Part shown: positions 36,009-45,775 of the stretch, piece after piece
Layout: every line of letters starts with the position of its first letter
Numbering within the stretch: position 1 is the first letter of the stretch
DNA from: Lysinibacillus sp. G4S2
Lineage (GTDB): Bacteria > Bacillota > Bacilli > Bacillales_A > Planococcaceae
Direction: 5' to 3'
Assembly (NCBI RefSeq): GCF_030348505.1
Contig: NZ_JAUCFJ010000002.1
Span: 1,430,001-1,494,000 of the forward strand
Length of the DNA: 64,000 bases
Position numbers and translations under genes: made by a program
The notes under the pieces: generated by a model
What the model saw: the letters and a program-made list of their open reading frames with translations, nothing else
Database searches by the model: none
Told to the model about the DNA's origin: nothing

Positions 36009-38482
36009 TAAATTCGGTCTCACAATTAGCATTCCGTTTTTTTAAGCATAGTAGATTGCTTGTCTTGACATCGGTGTTAGGAATCCTTTTATCTATTTCT
36101 TTAATTATAACAATGATGATGTTTATTTCCTCTGCGAAACAATCGATGGTAGATGAACTTGAAATGATGTTTGGAGATATGGATTTAGCGGTTGGCTACA
36201 ATGATGATGATGGCAAAGTAATTAATCAAGAGCTCTATAATCGTTTAACAGAAATACCTATGGTTGATAAGCATTCTGGTGTGTTGTTAACACATTTATA
36301 TATAGAGCAAATTAATGGTTTTGTGTATACAATTGGAGCGAATAGTGATGAATTAACCAAGAGTCGCTATCATTTTAACGAGGATCTTAACTATGGTGAA
36401 ATAATTTTAAATGAATCTCTAGCAGAGAAGTTAGCAGTCTCAATAGGAGATCCTGTGATAATTGAAGGTGTCACGTATTATGTAAAAGAAATCAAATCTG
36501 ATTTAGTTCAAGCCGGACCTACTGTTCATAATATAGTTGTGAATAGCAAGCAGCTTCAAGAAATAAAGGAAGACCAAAATAAGACGGATGCTGTGGCAAC
36601 GTACATTTTAATGACAGTACATGAAGAAGAAAAAATCTATAATGTAGTGGAACAAATACGTAAGATAGACCCAGATTTACGCATTGACATCGCTAAAGAA
36701 GAAGATTTTATAAAAAATAATTTAAATCTTCTGTATCAATATATGGTTGTTTTATCTGTGCTCGTGATTTTAATGACTTCTTTATTTATCATAACGAACT
36801 TTGATGTCTTTTTATATAAATACAAGAATCAGCTCGCTATTATGCGTTCAGTGGGGGCTTCGACACGTCAGGTTTTTCAAGTAATGTTCATTCAATCCTT
36901 CTTTATAAACATATTAGGATGTTTGGGAGGACTGCTTGTAACGTATTTAACGTATGGTTTTCTATATCCAGGTTTAGAAACATTGTTAGGGTTAAATGTA
37001 CAGGAAAAAACTTTTAATATTGGATTAGCTACTACTATAACAGCAATTGGTTTTGTTATTTTACAAGTAGGTATGTTGATTCCAGTATATAAAAGCAGTA
37101 GAATCTTACCTTTGAAAATAGTTCAGTCTAATGAAACTATAGATGTTTCTTATCCAAAATTACGTTGGAGGATAGGCTGTATAAGTCTAATAATAAGTTG
37201 TGTATTAATAATACTATCAAAAATAATTGCGGATCAACGAATTGAGCTCGTATTAATTGCAGCACTGATGTTTTTAGTAGGAGTTGTATTGCTACTTCCG
37301 TTCATCGTTAAATCTCTGTTGTATTCCATCCAGCGTTTAATTAAACCTAGTTTAGGAAATGTTGCATATACAGCTATTAATATGATGATTCCTCAAACAA
37401 AGCGAAATGCCTTTGTTATTACCATCATTGTCTTAATGGTTACTGTAACACTATTTGGTTCTAGCTTTATCCAAACTATAAAAATTTCAGATGAAAATTA
37501 TATCCATGATCAGTATTACACAGATATTTTAATTAGTGCACCAATAACTGATCAACAATATTTTAGTCCTCAAGAGCTACGTGAAGCATTGCAGAAAGTT
37601 AATGCATTAGATTCTACGATGCTATTTAGTGTAAGTGCTAGTGGAAAAATATCGAAATCTACAGAAGAACAGCTCAAAACGGGTATTCCTTATGTGTATA
37701 CTTTTTTTGAGGATTTAACAGCTAATTTTAGTAATACAGCAACAGGTATAATTCTCACAAAGAGCTTGGCCGACCAATTAAATACTAAAATAGGAGATCA
37801 ACTAGATTTTATGTCAGTTGATGCGGAGGATTTCCAGGTAGCTGAAGTCGTGGATATTGTTGAATCGCTACCTAATGATTACCAGTTTACGATTGACTTT
37901 AGAAGTACATTTGGAAGGAAATTAAATTCTAACGACGAAAAATTTAAACCAATTATAGAATATGTATATATTGAATCAGTTGATCATGAAGCAGCACTAG
38001 GGGGGCTACAGGAGGTTGTTCGACAATTCCCTGAGTTACAAGTAAGTAGTTATGATGAAAGCTTGGCGCAATCAAAAGAAATGTCGATGCAACGAACGGC
38101 AATCTTTATTATTGTATTAATGATTATTTTAATAAGTGTAATGCTAGGTATCATAAATACCTTAATTAGCAATATTAATTCTAAAAGGAGAGAATTGTCG
38201 ATATTAAGAGTTATTTCGATGACTAAGAATGATATTGTCCGGTTTATTACAACGCAAGTAATATGTTATATCGTTCTTGGAGTGGCGATTGGAACTGCAA
38301 TAGGGCTTATTTTTACATGGATTGTCAGTCAAATCGATAAAACGCTGTTAATAATAAATTTCGATTTATATGGACTAGTAGTAGGGTGTATGTTCTTGCT
38401 TACATTGATGGTATTTATACCATATGGATTGAAGATTGGAAACCTTCATATAATGGATGAGTTAACTCAAGATAATAAATAG
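36005..38482 (+). CDS. ABC transporter permease with two FtsX domains
   Basis: This 825-residue permease has an N-terminal helix (about 17-40), a large external domain (about 45-235), then helices around 240-262, 288-312, 335-365, 390-410 and 415-440. A second helix/external-domain/helix set ends with three helices after 690. This is the two-FtsX-repeat layout. It partners the preceding MacB-type ATPase. No response regulator or histidine kinase is adjacent, unlike Bce-type bacitracin modules. It is AT-rich like other accessory genes and probably acts on peptides or lipids; substrate unknown. Confidence 0.88.
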   Translation: MINSVSQLAFRFFKHSRLLVLTSVLGILLSISLIITMMMFISSAKQSMVDELEMMFGDMDLAVGYNDDDGKVINQELYNRLTEIPMVDKHSGVLLTHLYIEQINGFVYTIGANSDELTKSRYHFNEDLNYGEIILNESLAEKLAVSIGDPVIIEGVTYYVKEIKSDLVQAGPTVHNIVVNSKQLQEIKEDQNKTDAVATYILMTVHEEEKIYNVVEQIRKIDPDLRIDIAKEEDFIKNNLNLLYQYMVVLSVLVILMTSLFIITNFDVFLYKYKNQLAIMRSVGASTRQVFQVMFIQSFFINILGCLGGLLVTYLTYGFLYPGLETLLGLNVQEKTFNIGLATTITAIGFVILQVGMLIPVYKSSRILPLKIVQSNETIDVSYPKLRWRIGCISLIISCVLIILSKIIADQRIELVLIAALMFLVGVVLLLPFIVKSLLYSIQRLIKPSLGNVAYTAINMMIPQTKRNAFVITIIVLMVTVTLFGSSFIQTIKISDENYIHDQYYTDILISAPITDQQYFSPQELREALQKVNALDSTMLFSVSASGKISKSTEEQLKTGIPYVYTFFEDLTANFSNTATGIILTKSLADQLNTKIGDQLDFMSVDAEDFQVAEVVDIVESLPNDYQFTIDFRSTFGRKLNSNDEKFKPIIEYVYIESVDHEAALGGLQEVVRQFPELQVSSYDESLAQSKEMSMQRTAIFIIVLMIILISVMLGIINTLISNINSKRRELSILRVISMTKNDIVRFITTQVICYIVLGVAIGTAIGLIFTWIVSQIDKTLLIINFDLYGLVVGCMFLLTLMVFIPYGLKIGNLHIMDELTQDNK

Positions 38483-38555
38483 CTTTAAAATTAATGAACT
38501 GATGTAACGGAGATAGATAGTGATTATGAATCCCACTTGAATAGATAATGTAAAA

Positions 38556-38683
38556 AGGCTGGGACATAACTGGTCAAAACCTAAAAAAGCGCGAGAAATC
38601 AATTTTAGAAACGTTGATTTCTCGCGCTTTTCTGTTGTAAAAATTTTTAATTTTACTTTGAAAATATACATATGTCCCAGCCT
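38556..38683. repeat. nested inverted-repeat element with internal terminator
   Basis: Outer arms AGGCTGGGACATA (38556-38568) and TATGTCCCAGCCT (38671-38683) enclose an inner hairpin AAAAGCGCGAGAAATCAA / TTGATTTCTCGCGCTTTT (38585-38632), which itself is a bidirectional terminator. Elements carrying GGCTGGGACATAA recur between operons in several Firmicutes. It ends the ABC transporter operon. The stretch 38684-38928 shows no gene. Confidence 0.85.
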
Positions 38684-38928
38684 CATACTTTTCTACTTTG
38701 GGGGTTTTTCAAAGTGCAATATCTTTTACCTAGTAGTAGGAGCGTTAGAAAAATAAAAAGCAAGGTGTACGGAACTATCTTTCACTCTATCAAGAGTATT
38801 TTACATATCATACGAATGTCATCGACAGTTACAGGGTGAGGGGCTTTTATCACAATTTTTGACGATTCATTCACCAAGTACCGATTGTATATCGACTCTA
38901 GATGGCTACAAATTCCATTTTAAAGTGA

Positions 38929-39408
38929 CTACTTAGTAGGGAAAGATATTTGTTTTTTATTTATCTTCCTCACTAGCACCACAATCCCAACAAAAAAAAT
39001 TGCGCCAGCTGTATCCAAAATAACATCCTGTCCGTTCATCGTGCGTCCTGGTGTAAAGCTTTGGCGAAGCTCATCCAGCACTGCAATAAGAGCTGTTCCA
39101 GCAATAGCGACACCTACAGCGAACCGACGTTGCCCCCAGGCAAAATAAATACCGAGTGCAATACAACCAAATCCAACAAAATGCGTTAATTTCCGAATTA
39201 AAAATTCTACAAATTTAAAGTAACCACGCTCTTCAACAGAAACAACTGTGTCCCAATAAGGAATTTTTAAAACAGATAATTGTTTCTCAAAAGGTTTATT
39301 TGCCAATACTTGCTCCAATTCAGGAATAATAGACTGCTGTTCATAGGTCATGCTAGAGGAAATAGCAAGCACTACTAAAAATGCGATTAAGATAAGCCAT
39401 TTTTTCAT
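38929..39408 (-). CDS. VanZ family membrane protein
   Basis: This 159-residue protein has four membrane helices and the VanZ pattern: KLTHFVGFGCIALGIY near the middle and DELRQSFTPGRTMNGQDVILDTAGA (spanning two helices, about 112-136). VanZ proteins raise low-level teicoplanin resistance in enterococci; most chromosomal relatives are uncharacterised. The start overlaps the aldo/keto reductase stop by 4 bp, so the two are co-translated. Confidence 0.9.
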   Translation of the reverse strand: MKKWLILIAFLVVLAISSSMTYEQQSIIPELEQVLANKPFEKQLSVLKIPYWDTVVSVEERGYFKFVEFLIRKLTHFVGFGCIALGIYFAWGQRRFAVGVAIAGTALIAVLDELRQSFTPGRTMNGQDVILDTAGAIFFVGIVVLVRKINKKQISFPTK

Positions 39409-40304
39409 CGGTGATCTATATATTGTTCTGTTTTTGTTAGTTCATTTACTGCTGTAAAATCTGTTATTGAATCAATTTTTTCATAGGCAGCGAGTGTTTG
39501 TGCCAGCTGTTCCTGTGAGCTTGCACCTATTACTGTTGAGGCTATAGTAGATTCCTTTAAATTAAAGGCAATTGCGAGTGCATGTAAATCATCATAATGT
39601 GAAGCCAAGCCTGTTAATGTTGTTGTTAACTCGTCTGCCGTATATGTGTTAAAGCCATTGGCACGCTGTAAACGTTCTTTCCAACTATTAGTTAATAAAC
39701 CCTTTGCAACGGTACCGCGTGTTACAACGGAAGATCCTTCACTTGCAATAAAGTCGAGCCATTCCTCTGGACGGCGATCTAAAGCACTATATTGCATCAT
39801 GACACTTTTCGCAGAACTTGCTGGTAAAAAACGCTTTAGTACATTTGGGCGAATAGAGGAAATACCATATTCTCGAATCAATCCATCCTTTTTTAACCCT
39901 TCAAATGTGTCGATAATGCCATCCCAGTCGTCCTCAATAGTGCCACCATGTAACTGATAAACATCAATATAGTCAGTATCTAGTCGTTTCAAGCTAGCGT
40001 GTAGAGCTTCCTTTATATAAGACGGGGATGCATCCCAATGCCAACCTTCTTTACCTTCTGTCCATCGATTACCAACTTTTGTAGCGACGATAACATCCTG
40101 ACGGCGCTTCCCTAAAATAGCGCCAATAATTTCTTCATTTGCCCCAAAATCATATAAATCGGCTGTATCGATATAATTAATGCCAGCATCTAGTGCCATA
40201 TCGACAATAGCAGCTGCCTTTTTCTTATCTGTCGAAAGAGACATGCCCCCTAAACTTATTTCTGAAATAAACAATTCACTTGAGCCAAGCTGTCTTTTTT
40301 TCAT
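39405..40304 (-). CDS. aldo/keto reductase
   Basis: This 299-residue NADPH-dependent (beta/alpha)8 reductase has the catalytic tetrad region: NYIDTADLYDFGANEEIIG (Asp and Tyr), the Lys in DVIVATKVG and the His in VYQLHGGT. The ATG at 40304 follows AGGAGG with an 8-bp gap; upstream in-frame codons overlap the divergent nudF promoter region and are unlikely. It is followed by vanZ in the same operon and is divergent from nudF. Substrate unknown. Confidence 0.9.
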   Translation of the reverse strand: MKKRQLGSSELFISEISLGGMSLSTDKKKAAAIVDMALDAGINYIDTADLYDFGANEEIIGAILGKRRQDVIVATKVGNRWTEGKEGWHWDASPSYIKEALHASLKRLDTDYIDVYQLHGGTIEDDWDGIIDTFEGLKKDGLIREYGISSIRPNVLKRFLPASSAKSVMMQYSALDRRPEEWLDFIASEGSSVVTRGTVAKGLLTNSWKERLQRANGFNTYTADELTTTLTGLASHYDDLHALAIAFNLKESTIASTVIGASSQEQLAQTLAAYEKIDSITDFTAVNELTKTEQYIDHR

Positions 40305-40380
40305 GTGAATGACCTCCTTCGATTTCTCTACTTGTAATGGTACAATGAACATATCTGAAGAACAAGCGAGGTTATAGTCA

Positions 40381-40917
40381 ATGAAAAAGTTTGAGGAAAA
40401 AACGACAAAGACTACGCCCATTTATGACGGGAAAATTGTGAAATTACAGGTTGATGATGTCACTTTACCGAATGGTAATGTTGCAAAAAGAGAAATTATT
40501 AAGCATCCAGGTGCCGTTGCTGTTATTGCAGTTACCGATGAAGGAAAGTTAGTATTGGTGGAGCAATATCGTAAAGCTTTAGAACGTTCAATTATTGAAA
40601 TTCCAGCTGGAAAGCTAGAACCTGGTGAGGAGCCGATTGTTACAGCGCGTCGTGAATTAGAGGAAGAAACGGGTTACGGTGCACAGAGCTTTACCTTTTT
40701 ACAAGCTTTTGCAACATCCCCGGGCTTTGCGGATGAGATCATTCATCTATTTGTGGCAAAAGATTTATATAAAATTGAAAACAAAGCAGATCTGGATGAA
40801 GATGAATTTGTCGATTTATTAGAAGTTTCGTTGGAAGAGGCGGGGCAAATGGTTGCAGATGAGCGTATATTTGACGCCAAGACAGCGTTTGCAGTACTTT
40901 GGCTTGCAGCACAATAA
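40381..40917 (+). CDS. nudF: ADP-ribose pyrophosphatase (Nudix)
   Basis: This 178-residue Nudix hydrolase has the full Nudix box GKLEPGEEPIVTARRELEEE (about 75-94) ending in TGYGA, and the ADP-ribose pyrophosphatase N-terminal swapped strand region. It hydrolyses ADP-ribose to AMP and ribose 5-phosphate. The location ahead of fur and xerD matches B. subtilis nudF (yqkG). The ATG at 40381 follows GCGAGG. Confidence 0.92.
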   Translation: MKKFEEKTTKTTPIYDGKIVKLQVDDVTLPNGNVAKREIIKHPGAVAVIAVTDEGKLVLVEQYRKALERSIIEIPAGKLEPGEEPIVTARRELEEETGYGAQSFTFLQAFATSPGFADEIIHLFVAKDLYKIENKADLDEDEFVDLLEVSLEEAGQMVADERIFDAKTAFAVLWLAAQ

Positions 40918-40990
40918 GAAAATAATCTTTAGCATAATAGAAGCGGACGAGCATAAGCTGTACAAACCTTGATAGAAAAGGAGCATGTTT

Positions 40991-41503
40991 ATGTCTCGTA
41001 CGGTGTCTATATTTTATCACGCTTCCATTATTGCTGTGAGTTTTGTTTGTGGCGTTATCTTCTTTCATGTTATTGGTGGGCCGAATGCAGAGCCTTTTAT
41101 TTTATTTATAGAGCCTCGTTTAGCAGAAGGGGACAGGCATTCTATATTTCGTTTAGTATTACCCGTTGTTGTGTCAATAGCTCTTGTGCTATTGCTGGCA
41201 ACACATAGTGTCTTGAAAGTTTTAGTGCGCGTAACCGTGGCGATGCGTGCAACCTTTTTTGGCTTTAGCTCGGTTTTTTTATTACAAAAACTTGAAGCTT
41301 TTTGGGTTTATACGATTTGGTGGTTTCCATTTCAGCTCATCTATTGTATATTGTTGCTAATCCTATGCAATTTACTTGTACCCGCTTGGTCAAAGCGAAA
41401 AATCGGGAAAAATGTACATGGGCGGACAATTTTGTTGAATTTTATCGCATTTTTCATCATAATAGTGGCTGAGTTTATTGTAGTTTCTTATGTATTAAAA
41501 TGA
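40991..41503 (+). CDS. membrane protein of unknown function in the position of spoIIM
   Basis: This 170-residue protein has five predicted helices (about 9-30, 52-75, 86-105, 108-133 and 148-168). In B. subtilis spoIIM lies between nudF and fur. This protein is in the same place, but apart from the N-terminal hydrophobic region (SFVCGVIFFHVIG) I could not recognise SpoIIM features, and the family is left open. The ATG at 40991 is 7 bp after AAAAGGAG; the ATG at 40985 is too close. Confidence 0.6.
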   Translation: MSRTVSIFYHASIIAVSFVCGVIFFHVIGGPNAEPFILFIEPRLAEGDRHSIFRLVLPVVVSIALVLLLATHSVLKVLVRVTVAMRATFFGFSSVFLLQKLEAFWVYTIWWFPFQLIYCILLLILCNLLVPAWSKRKIGKNVHGRTILLNFIAFFIIIVAEFIVVSYVLK

Positions 41504-41573
41504 TGGATATCATTCACGAAAATTAGATTTAGGTAAAAATTTACAAAAGTATATTTGAAATCTATACACTATC

Positions 41574-41603
41574 TTGTAATAGGATTTACTCCTTTGGTAT
41601 AAT
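41574..41603 (+). promoter_or_regulatory. sigma-A type promoter of fur
   Basis: TTGTAA (41574-41579) and a perfect TATAAT (41598-41603) are 18 bp apart, ending 24 bp before the fur start codon. Confidence 0.6.
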
Positions 41604-41627
41604 GGAAAGAGTTTAGGGGGGCGTCAC

Positions 41628-42092
41628 ATGGAGAGCCGAATTGATCGTATAAAAAAACAGTTGCATAGTGCTAGTTATAAGCTGACGCCGCAGCGAGAAG
41701 CAACAGTTGCTGTACTGCTTGAGCACGAAGAAGACCACCTAAGTGCAGAAGATGTTTACCTTCTAGTAAAAGAAAAGGCACCTGAAATTGGTTTAGCGAC
41801 TGTCTATAGAACGTTAGAGTTACTAACTGAGCTCAAAATTGTCGACAAAATCAACTTTGGCGATGGCGTATCGCGCTATGATTTACGCCAAGAGGGAGCT
41901 GCGCATTTCCACCATCATCTAGTTTGTATCGAATGTGGTGCGGTAGATGAAATTCAGGAAGATTTACTTGAAGATGTGGAAGCCGTTGTAGAAAAACGTT
42001 GGAACTTTATCATAAAGGATCACCGACTAACTTTCCACGGCATTTGCTGGCGCTGTCATGATAAAAACGACGAATCGAATGAAGAAAAATAA
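41628..42092 (+). CDS. fur: ferric uptake regulator family protein Fur
   Basis: This 154-residue Fur-family metalloregulator has an N-terminal winged helix (about 1-88, LTPQREATVAVLLEHEEDHLSAEDVY across helices, then GLATVYRTLELL) and a dimerisation/metal domain with HFHHHLVC and two CxxC pairs (CIEC and CWRC) for structural zinc. Position before xerD matches B. subtilis fur, so iron rather than zinc or peroxide sensing is likely. It has its own promoter and terminator. Confidence 0.93.
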   Translation: MESRIDRIKKQLHSASYKLTPQREATVAVLLEHEEDHLSAEDVYLLVKEKAPEIGLATVYRTLELLTELKIVDKINFGDGVSRYDLRQEGAAHFHHHLVCIECGAVDEIQEDLLEDVEAVVEKRWNFIIKDHRLTFHGICWRCHDKNDESNEEK

Positions 42093-42097
42093 CGAGA

Positions 42098-42148
42098 AGC
42101 TGTCTGTTTTAATCTTAAGTTCTAGATTGAATCGGGCAGTTTTTTGTT
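42098..42148 (+). terminator. imperfect intrinsic terminator after fur
   Basis: GCTGTCTGTTTTAATCT pairs imperfectly (with G-U pairs) with AGATTGAATCGGGCAGT, followed by six T residues. Confidence 0.7.
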
Positions 42149-42204
42149 TTATTTGAATAAGATAATAGATTGGACAAGCATATGTGAAAATATAAAAGAG
42201 GACG

Positions 42205-42235
42205 TTTTAGCACAATTCTACTAGCCGTGCTAAAA
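42205..42235. promoter_or_regulatory. perfect inverted repeat upstream of xerD
   Basis: TTTTAGCAC and GTGCTAAAA are perfect 9-bp inverted arms 13 bp apart, ending 32 bp before the xerD start, without a T tract. It could be a regulator-binding site or an mRNA leader stem. Confidence 0.45.
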
Positions 42236-42267
42236 TAGAAAATAATTGACAGTTAGGGGGCGCTATG

Positions 42268-43170
42268 ATGAATGAATTTCAATATGCAATAGAGGATTAT
42301 ATCCATTTTATCCAGGTAGAACGGCAGTTATCCGATAATACATTAGCATCCTATCGCCGAGACTTAGAAAGTTATGTGAATTTTTTACAGGAAGTAGAAG
42401 GAATGTCTGATTTTCTTAAAGTGGAGAGAATGATCATTTTACGTCATTTAGAGCAGTTGCGTATGCAAGGAAAGACAAGTCGTACTGTTGCCCGCCATAT
42501 CTCCTCTATTCGTAGTTTCCATCAATTTTTACTCCGAGAAAAGCGAGCGGAAACAGATCCGACAGTCCATTTAGAAATGCCAACTATTGAACAAAAGCTA
42601 CCAAATATCCTTTCTATTGAAGAAATTGAAGCTTTATTAGCGGTACCAAATCGTAGCAAACCACAGGGTGTCCGGGACGTGGCTATGTTAGAGCTATTAT
42701 ATGGCTCAGGGATGCGCATAAGTGAGCTGATTGCGTTGGATTTAGCTGATATTCACCTAACGATGGGCTTTGTCCGCGTTTTTGGTAAGGGAGGCAAGGA
42801 GCGTATCATTCCACTTGGAAAAAGCGCCCTTTCTGCATTAAGCACTTATTTAGATAGCGCAAGGAGCCAATTACAAGGAAAATATCCAAAAACAGATGCT
42901 TTTTTTATCAATCAAAGAGGGAAACGTTTAACAAGGCAAGGTTGTTGGAAATTAATGAAGGAGCACGCTTTAAAGGCTGGCATCAAACATGAATTAACGC
43001 CGCATACATTACGTCATTCCTTTGCAACACATTTAGTAGAGAACGGTGCGGATTTACGAGCTGTACAGGAGATGCTTGGGCATGCCGATATTTCCACAAC
43101 ACAAATATATACACACATTAGTAAATCCCGACTATCAGAGGTATATAAGCAATTCCATCCACGAGCTTAA
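42268..43170 (+). CDS. xerD: tyrosine recombinase XerD
   Basis: XerD resolves chromosome dimers at dif with a partner recombinase (CodV/XerC) during division. The 300-residue protein has the N-terminal SAM-like core-binding domain and the catalytic set Arg150 (GSGMRISEL), Lys174, His246 and Arg249 (TPHTLRHSFATH), His272 (LGHADISTTQ) and nucleophile Tyr281 (IYTH). Start at the second ATG (42268), 7 bp after AGGGGG; the first at 42265 is nearly as good. Synteny with fur and deoB matches B. subtilis xerD (ripX). Confidence 0.95.
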   Translation: MNEFQYAIEDYIHFIQVERQLSDNTLASYRRDLESYVNFLQEVEGMSDFLKVERMIILRHLEQLRMQGKTSRTVARHISSIRSFHQFLLREKRAETDPTVHLEMPTIEQKLPNILSIEEIEALLAVPNRSKPQGVRDVAMLELLYGSGMRISELIALDLADIHLTMGFVRVFGKGGKERIIPLGKSALSALSTYLDSARSQLQGKYPKTDAFFINQRGKRLTRQGCWKLMKEHALKAGIKHELTPHTLRHSFATHLVENGADLRAVQEMLGHADISTTQIYTHISKSRLSEVYKQFHPRA

Positions 43171-43260
43171 AAGAGAAAAATATTTGTTAGTCGGAGGTCT
43201 GACCTTTATTTTTCACAGTTTTTTGGTAAAATAAAGACAAGAGATTAGGAGGCAATAATT

Positions 43261-44442
43261 ATGAATAAACCATTTAAAAAAATCCATGTAGTAGTATTGG
43301 ACTCAGTTGGAATTGGTGAAGCTCCAGACGCAGCGAATTTTGGAGATGTAGGTTCACATACTCTCGGACATATCGCTGAAAAAATGAATGGGCTTACAAT
43401 GCCACATATGGAGTCTTTCGGCTTAGCGAACATTGAACCATTACAAGGTATTCAAGCTACTGACAAACCAAAAGCATACTACGGAAAAATGCAAGAAGCA
43501 TCTGTTGGTAAAGATACAATGACAGGGCATTGGGAAATCATGGGGTTAAACATCGATAAACCGTTTAAGGTATATCCAGAAGGGTTCCCTGCTGAGCTTA
43601 TTGCAGAACTTGAAAAACGTACAGGCCGTAAAGTGCTGTGCAATGAACCTGCGAGTGGGACACAAGTAATCGAGGACTTCGGCAAGGAGCATATGGAGAC
43701 AGGAGCGATTATTGTCTATACTTCTGCTGACCCTGTTTTGCAAATTGCTGCACATGAGGAAATTATTCCATTAGAGGAATTATATAAAATTTGTGAACTT
43801 GCTCGTGAGCTAACATTGCAACCAGAATATTTAGTTGGCCGTGTTATTGCTCGTCCATTTATCGGTACGCCAGGGAACTTTACACGTACATCTAATCGTC
43901 ATGACTATGCGTTAAAACCATTTGGTCGCACGACGATGAATGTCTTAAAGGATGCAGGCTTAGATGTCATAGCAATCGGAAAAATTTCTGATATTTTCAA
44001 TGGTGAAGGTGTCACAGATGCAGTACGTACGAAAAATAATATGGATGGTATGGATAAGTTTGCAGAGGTAGTGCGTCGTGATTTCCATGGTATAAGCTTC
44101 TTAAACTTAGTGGACTTTGATGCGAATTTTGGACATCGTCGTGATCCTCTAGGTTATGGTAACGCACTACAAGAATTTGATGCTCGTTTACCAGAAATTA
44201 CTGAGGAAATGTCAGAAGATGATCTACTAATCATTACGGCGGACCATGGTAATGACCCAACATTCCCTGGGACAGATCATACACGTGAATATGTACCGTT
44301 AATTATTTATTCACCACGCTTTAATGATTGTAGTGAGCTAACACTCCGTGAAACTTTTGCAGATATTGCCGCGACAGTTGCTGAAAACTTTGAAGTAGAA
44401 GCTCCAGCATTCGGTAAAAGTTTCTTAAATAATCTAAAATAA
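43261..44442 (+). CDS. deoB: phosphopentomutase
   Basis: This 393-residue alkaline-phosphatase-superfamily enzyme interconverts (deoxy)ribose 1-phosphate and 5-phosphate. It has the metal site [15 protein letters not shown] at the N-terminus, [10 protein letters not shown] containing the phosphorylated Thr (about residue 85), and the C-terminal [22 protein letters not shown] metal ligands. It starts 7 bp after GGAGGC and is followed 14 bp later by the nucleoside phosphorylase gene, a nucleoside salvage operon (drm in B. subtilis). Confidence 0.97.
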   Translation: MNKPFKKIHVVVLDSVGIGEAPDAANFGDVGSHTLGHIAEKMNGLTMPHMESFGLANIEPLQGIQATDKPKAYYGKMQEASVGKDTMTGHWEIMGLNIDKPFKVYPEGFPAELIAELEKRTGRKVLCNEPASGTQVIEDFGKEHMETGAIIVYTSADPVLQIAAHEEIIPLEELYKICELARELTLQPEYLVGRVIARPFIGTPGNFTRTSNRHDYALKPFGRTTMNVLKDAGLDVIAIGKISDIFNGEGVTDAVRTKNNMDGMDKFAEVVRRDFHGISFLNLVDFDANFGHRRDPLGYGNALQEFDARLPEITEEMSEDDLLIITADHGNDPTFPGTDHTREYVPLIIYSPRFNDCSELTLRETFADIAATVAENFEVEAPAFGKSFLNNLK

Positions 44443-44456
44443 GGGGGATTATCGAT

Positions 44457-45707
44457 ATGAATATGGCGCAGCTGTTTGAAAAGAAGAAGCAAGGCAAGGA
44501 GCTATCACAGGCTGAAATTCAGTATTTTGTAGAAGGCTACACTACTGGAGCAATTCCTGATTATCAAGCAAGCTCTCTACTAATGGCAATTCGTTTACTG
44601 GGCATGACGTATGATGAAACATTTTATTTAACAAAGGCAATGATAGAATCTGGAGATGTTATTGATTTATCATCTATTGAAGGTTTTAAAATTGATAAAC
44701 ACTCGACAGGTGGTGTAGGCGATAAAGTTACACTAATTGTCACTCCAATAATTGCTGCGTTAGATATTCCAGTAGCGAAATTTAGTGGCAAGGGTCTTGG
44801 CATTACAGGCGGTACAATCGATAAATTAGAATCGATTCGTGGCTTTAAAACGGAGCTTTCGTCACAGGAATTTATCGACAATGTCAATAAACATAAAATC
44901 GCGGTTGCCGGTCAAACAGGCAATCTTGTACCAGCTGACAAAAAATTGTACGCATTGCGAGATGTGACGGGTACTGTCGATTCAATTCCACTAATTGCGG
45001 CGTCCATCATGAGTAAGAAAATAGCAAGTGGTGCAGACGGCATTGTACTGGATGTTAAATGTGGCTCAGGTGCATTTATGAAAACAGAAGAAGAAGCGCA
45101 AATTTTAGCTGATACAATGACTGCAATCGGTGAAAAACTAGGACGTAAAGTAGTTGCACATATTAGTGACATGGATAATCCTTTAGGTAAAATGATTGGT
45201 AATAAGCTTGAGGTAGTAGAAGCATTTGCATTATTAAGTGGACGTATGGGCGAAACACACGAGGATCTGCTTGAGGAATGTATTATTATTTCTTCGCTTA
45301 TGTACCAGGTTGCAGCAGGAGTAAATGAGGCCGAAGCAACAGCAGCAGTTAAACGAGTGTTAGAGGATGGTTCAGCAGCTGCAAAATTTGAAGAATTTAT
45401 CGTAGCACAAGGTGGCGATTTAGCAGATATCGTGCAAAAAGACACTGCAAATAAAGTAGCTGTCAAAGCACCTACTGAAGGCACTGTAGAGACGATTAAT
45501 GCGCTATTAATCGGGGAAGCAAGCGTAGGTCTGGGTGCAGGTCGATTAACAAAAGAATCTGAGCTTGATTATGATGCTGGGATTCAATTGATTGCCAAAA
45601 AAGGCGACCAAGTTCGTGCTGACGAAACGATTGCGTATCTATATTCAAATCGTCAAATCGATGAGGAAACAATCGAAAAAGTACAGCAAGCTTATACAAT
45701 TGCATAA
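44457..45707 (+). CDS. pdp: pyrimidine-nucleoside phosphorylase
   Basis: This 416-residue enzyme phosphorolyses uridine and thymidine to base plus (deoxy)ribose 1-phosphate, which DeoB then converts. It shows the glycosyltransferase family 3 features: helical N-terminal domain with VEGYTTGAIPDYQASSLLMAI, phosphate loop KHSTGGVGDKVTL, and GKGLGITGGTIDKLESI, with the PYNP C-terminal domain. Length is slightly short of the usual about 433 residues. In B. subtilis the gene following drm is pupG (purine), so the salvage specificity of this operon differs. Confidence 0.94.
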   Translation: MNMAQLFEKKKQGKELSQAEIQYFVEGYTTGAIPDYQASSLLMAIRLLGMTYDETFYLTKAMIESGDVIDLSSIEGFKIDKHSTGGVGDKVTLIVTPIIAALDIPVAKFSGKGLGITGGTIDKLESIRGFKTELSSQEFIDNVNKHKIAVAGQTGNLVPADKKLYALRDVTGTVDSIPLIAASIMSKKIASGADGIVLDVKCGSGAFMKTEEEAQILADTMTAIGEKLGRKVVAHISDMDNPLGKMIGNKLEVVEAFALLSGRMGETHEDLLEECIIISSLMYQVAAGVNEAEATAAVKRVLEDGSAAAKFEEFIVAQGGDLADIVQKDTANKVAVKAPTEGTVETINALLIGEASVGLGAGRLTKESELDYDAGIQLIAKKGDQVRADETIAYLYSNRQIDEETIEKVQQAYTIA

Positions 45708-45715
45708 AAAAATTG

Positions 45716-45758
45716 GAGCGAGAACTCTCTTTAACAAAGAGGTTCTCGCTTTTTTTTC
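45716..45758 (+). terminator. strong intrinsic terminator after pdp
   Basis: GCGAGAACTCTCTTT pairs perfectly with AAAGAGGTTCTCGC (one mismatch-free stem with a 4-base loop), followed by eight T residues. The large 21-bp repeat array begins about 20 bp later. Confidence 0.93.
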
Positions 45759-45775
45759 GTTTTGAGAAGCGAAGA

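Noticed and set aside
38462..38686. Minus-strand open frame of 74 codons after the FtsX permease gene
   Set aside because: It runs through the nested inverted repeat and terminator; no ribosome-binding site.
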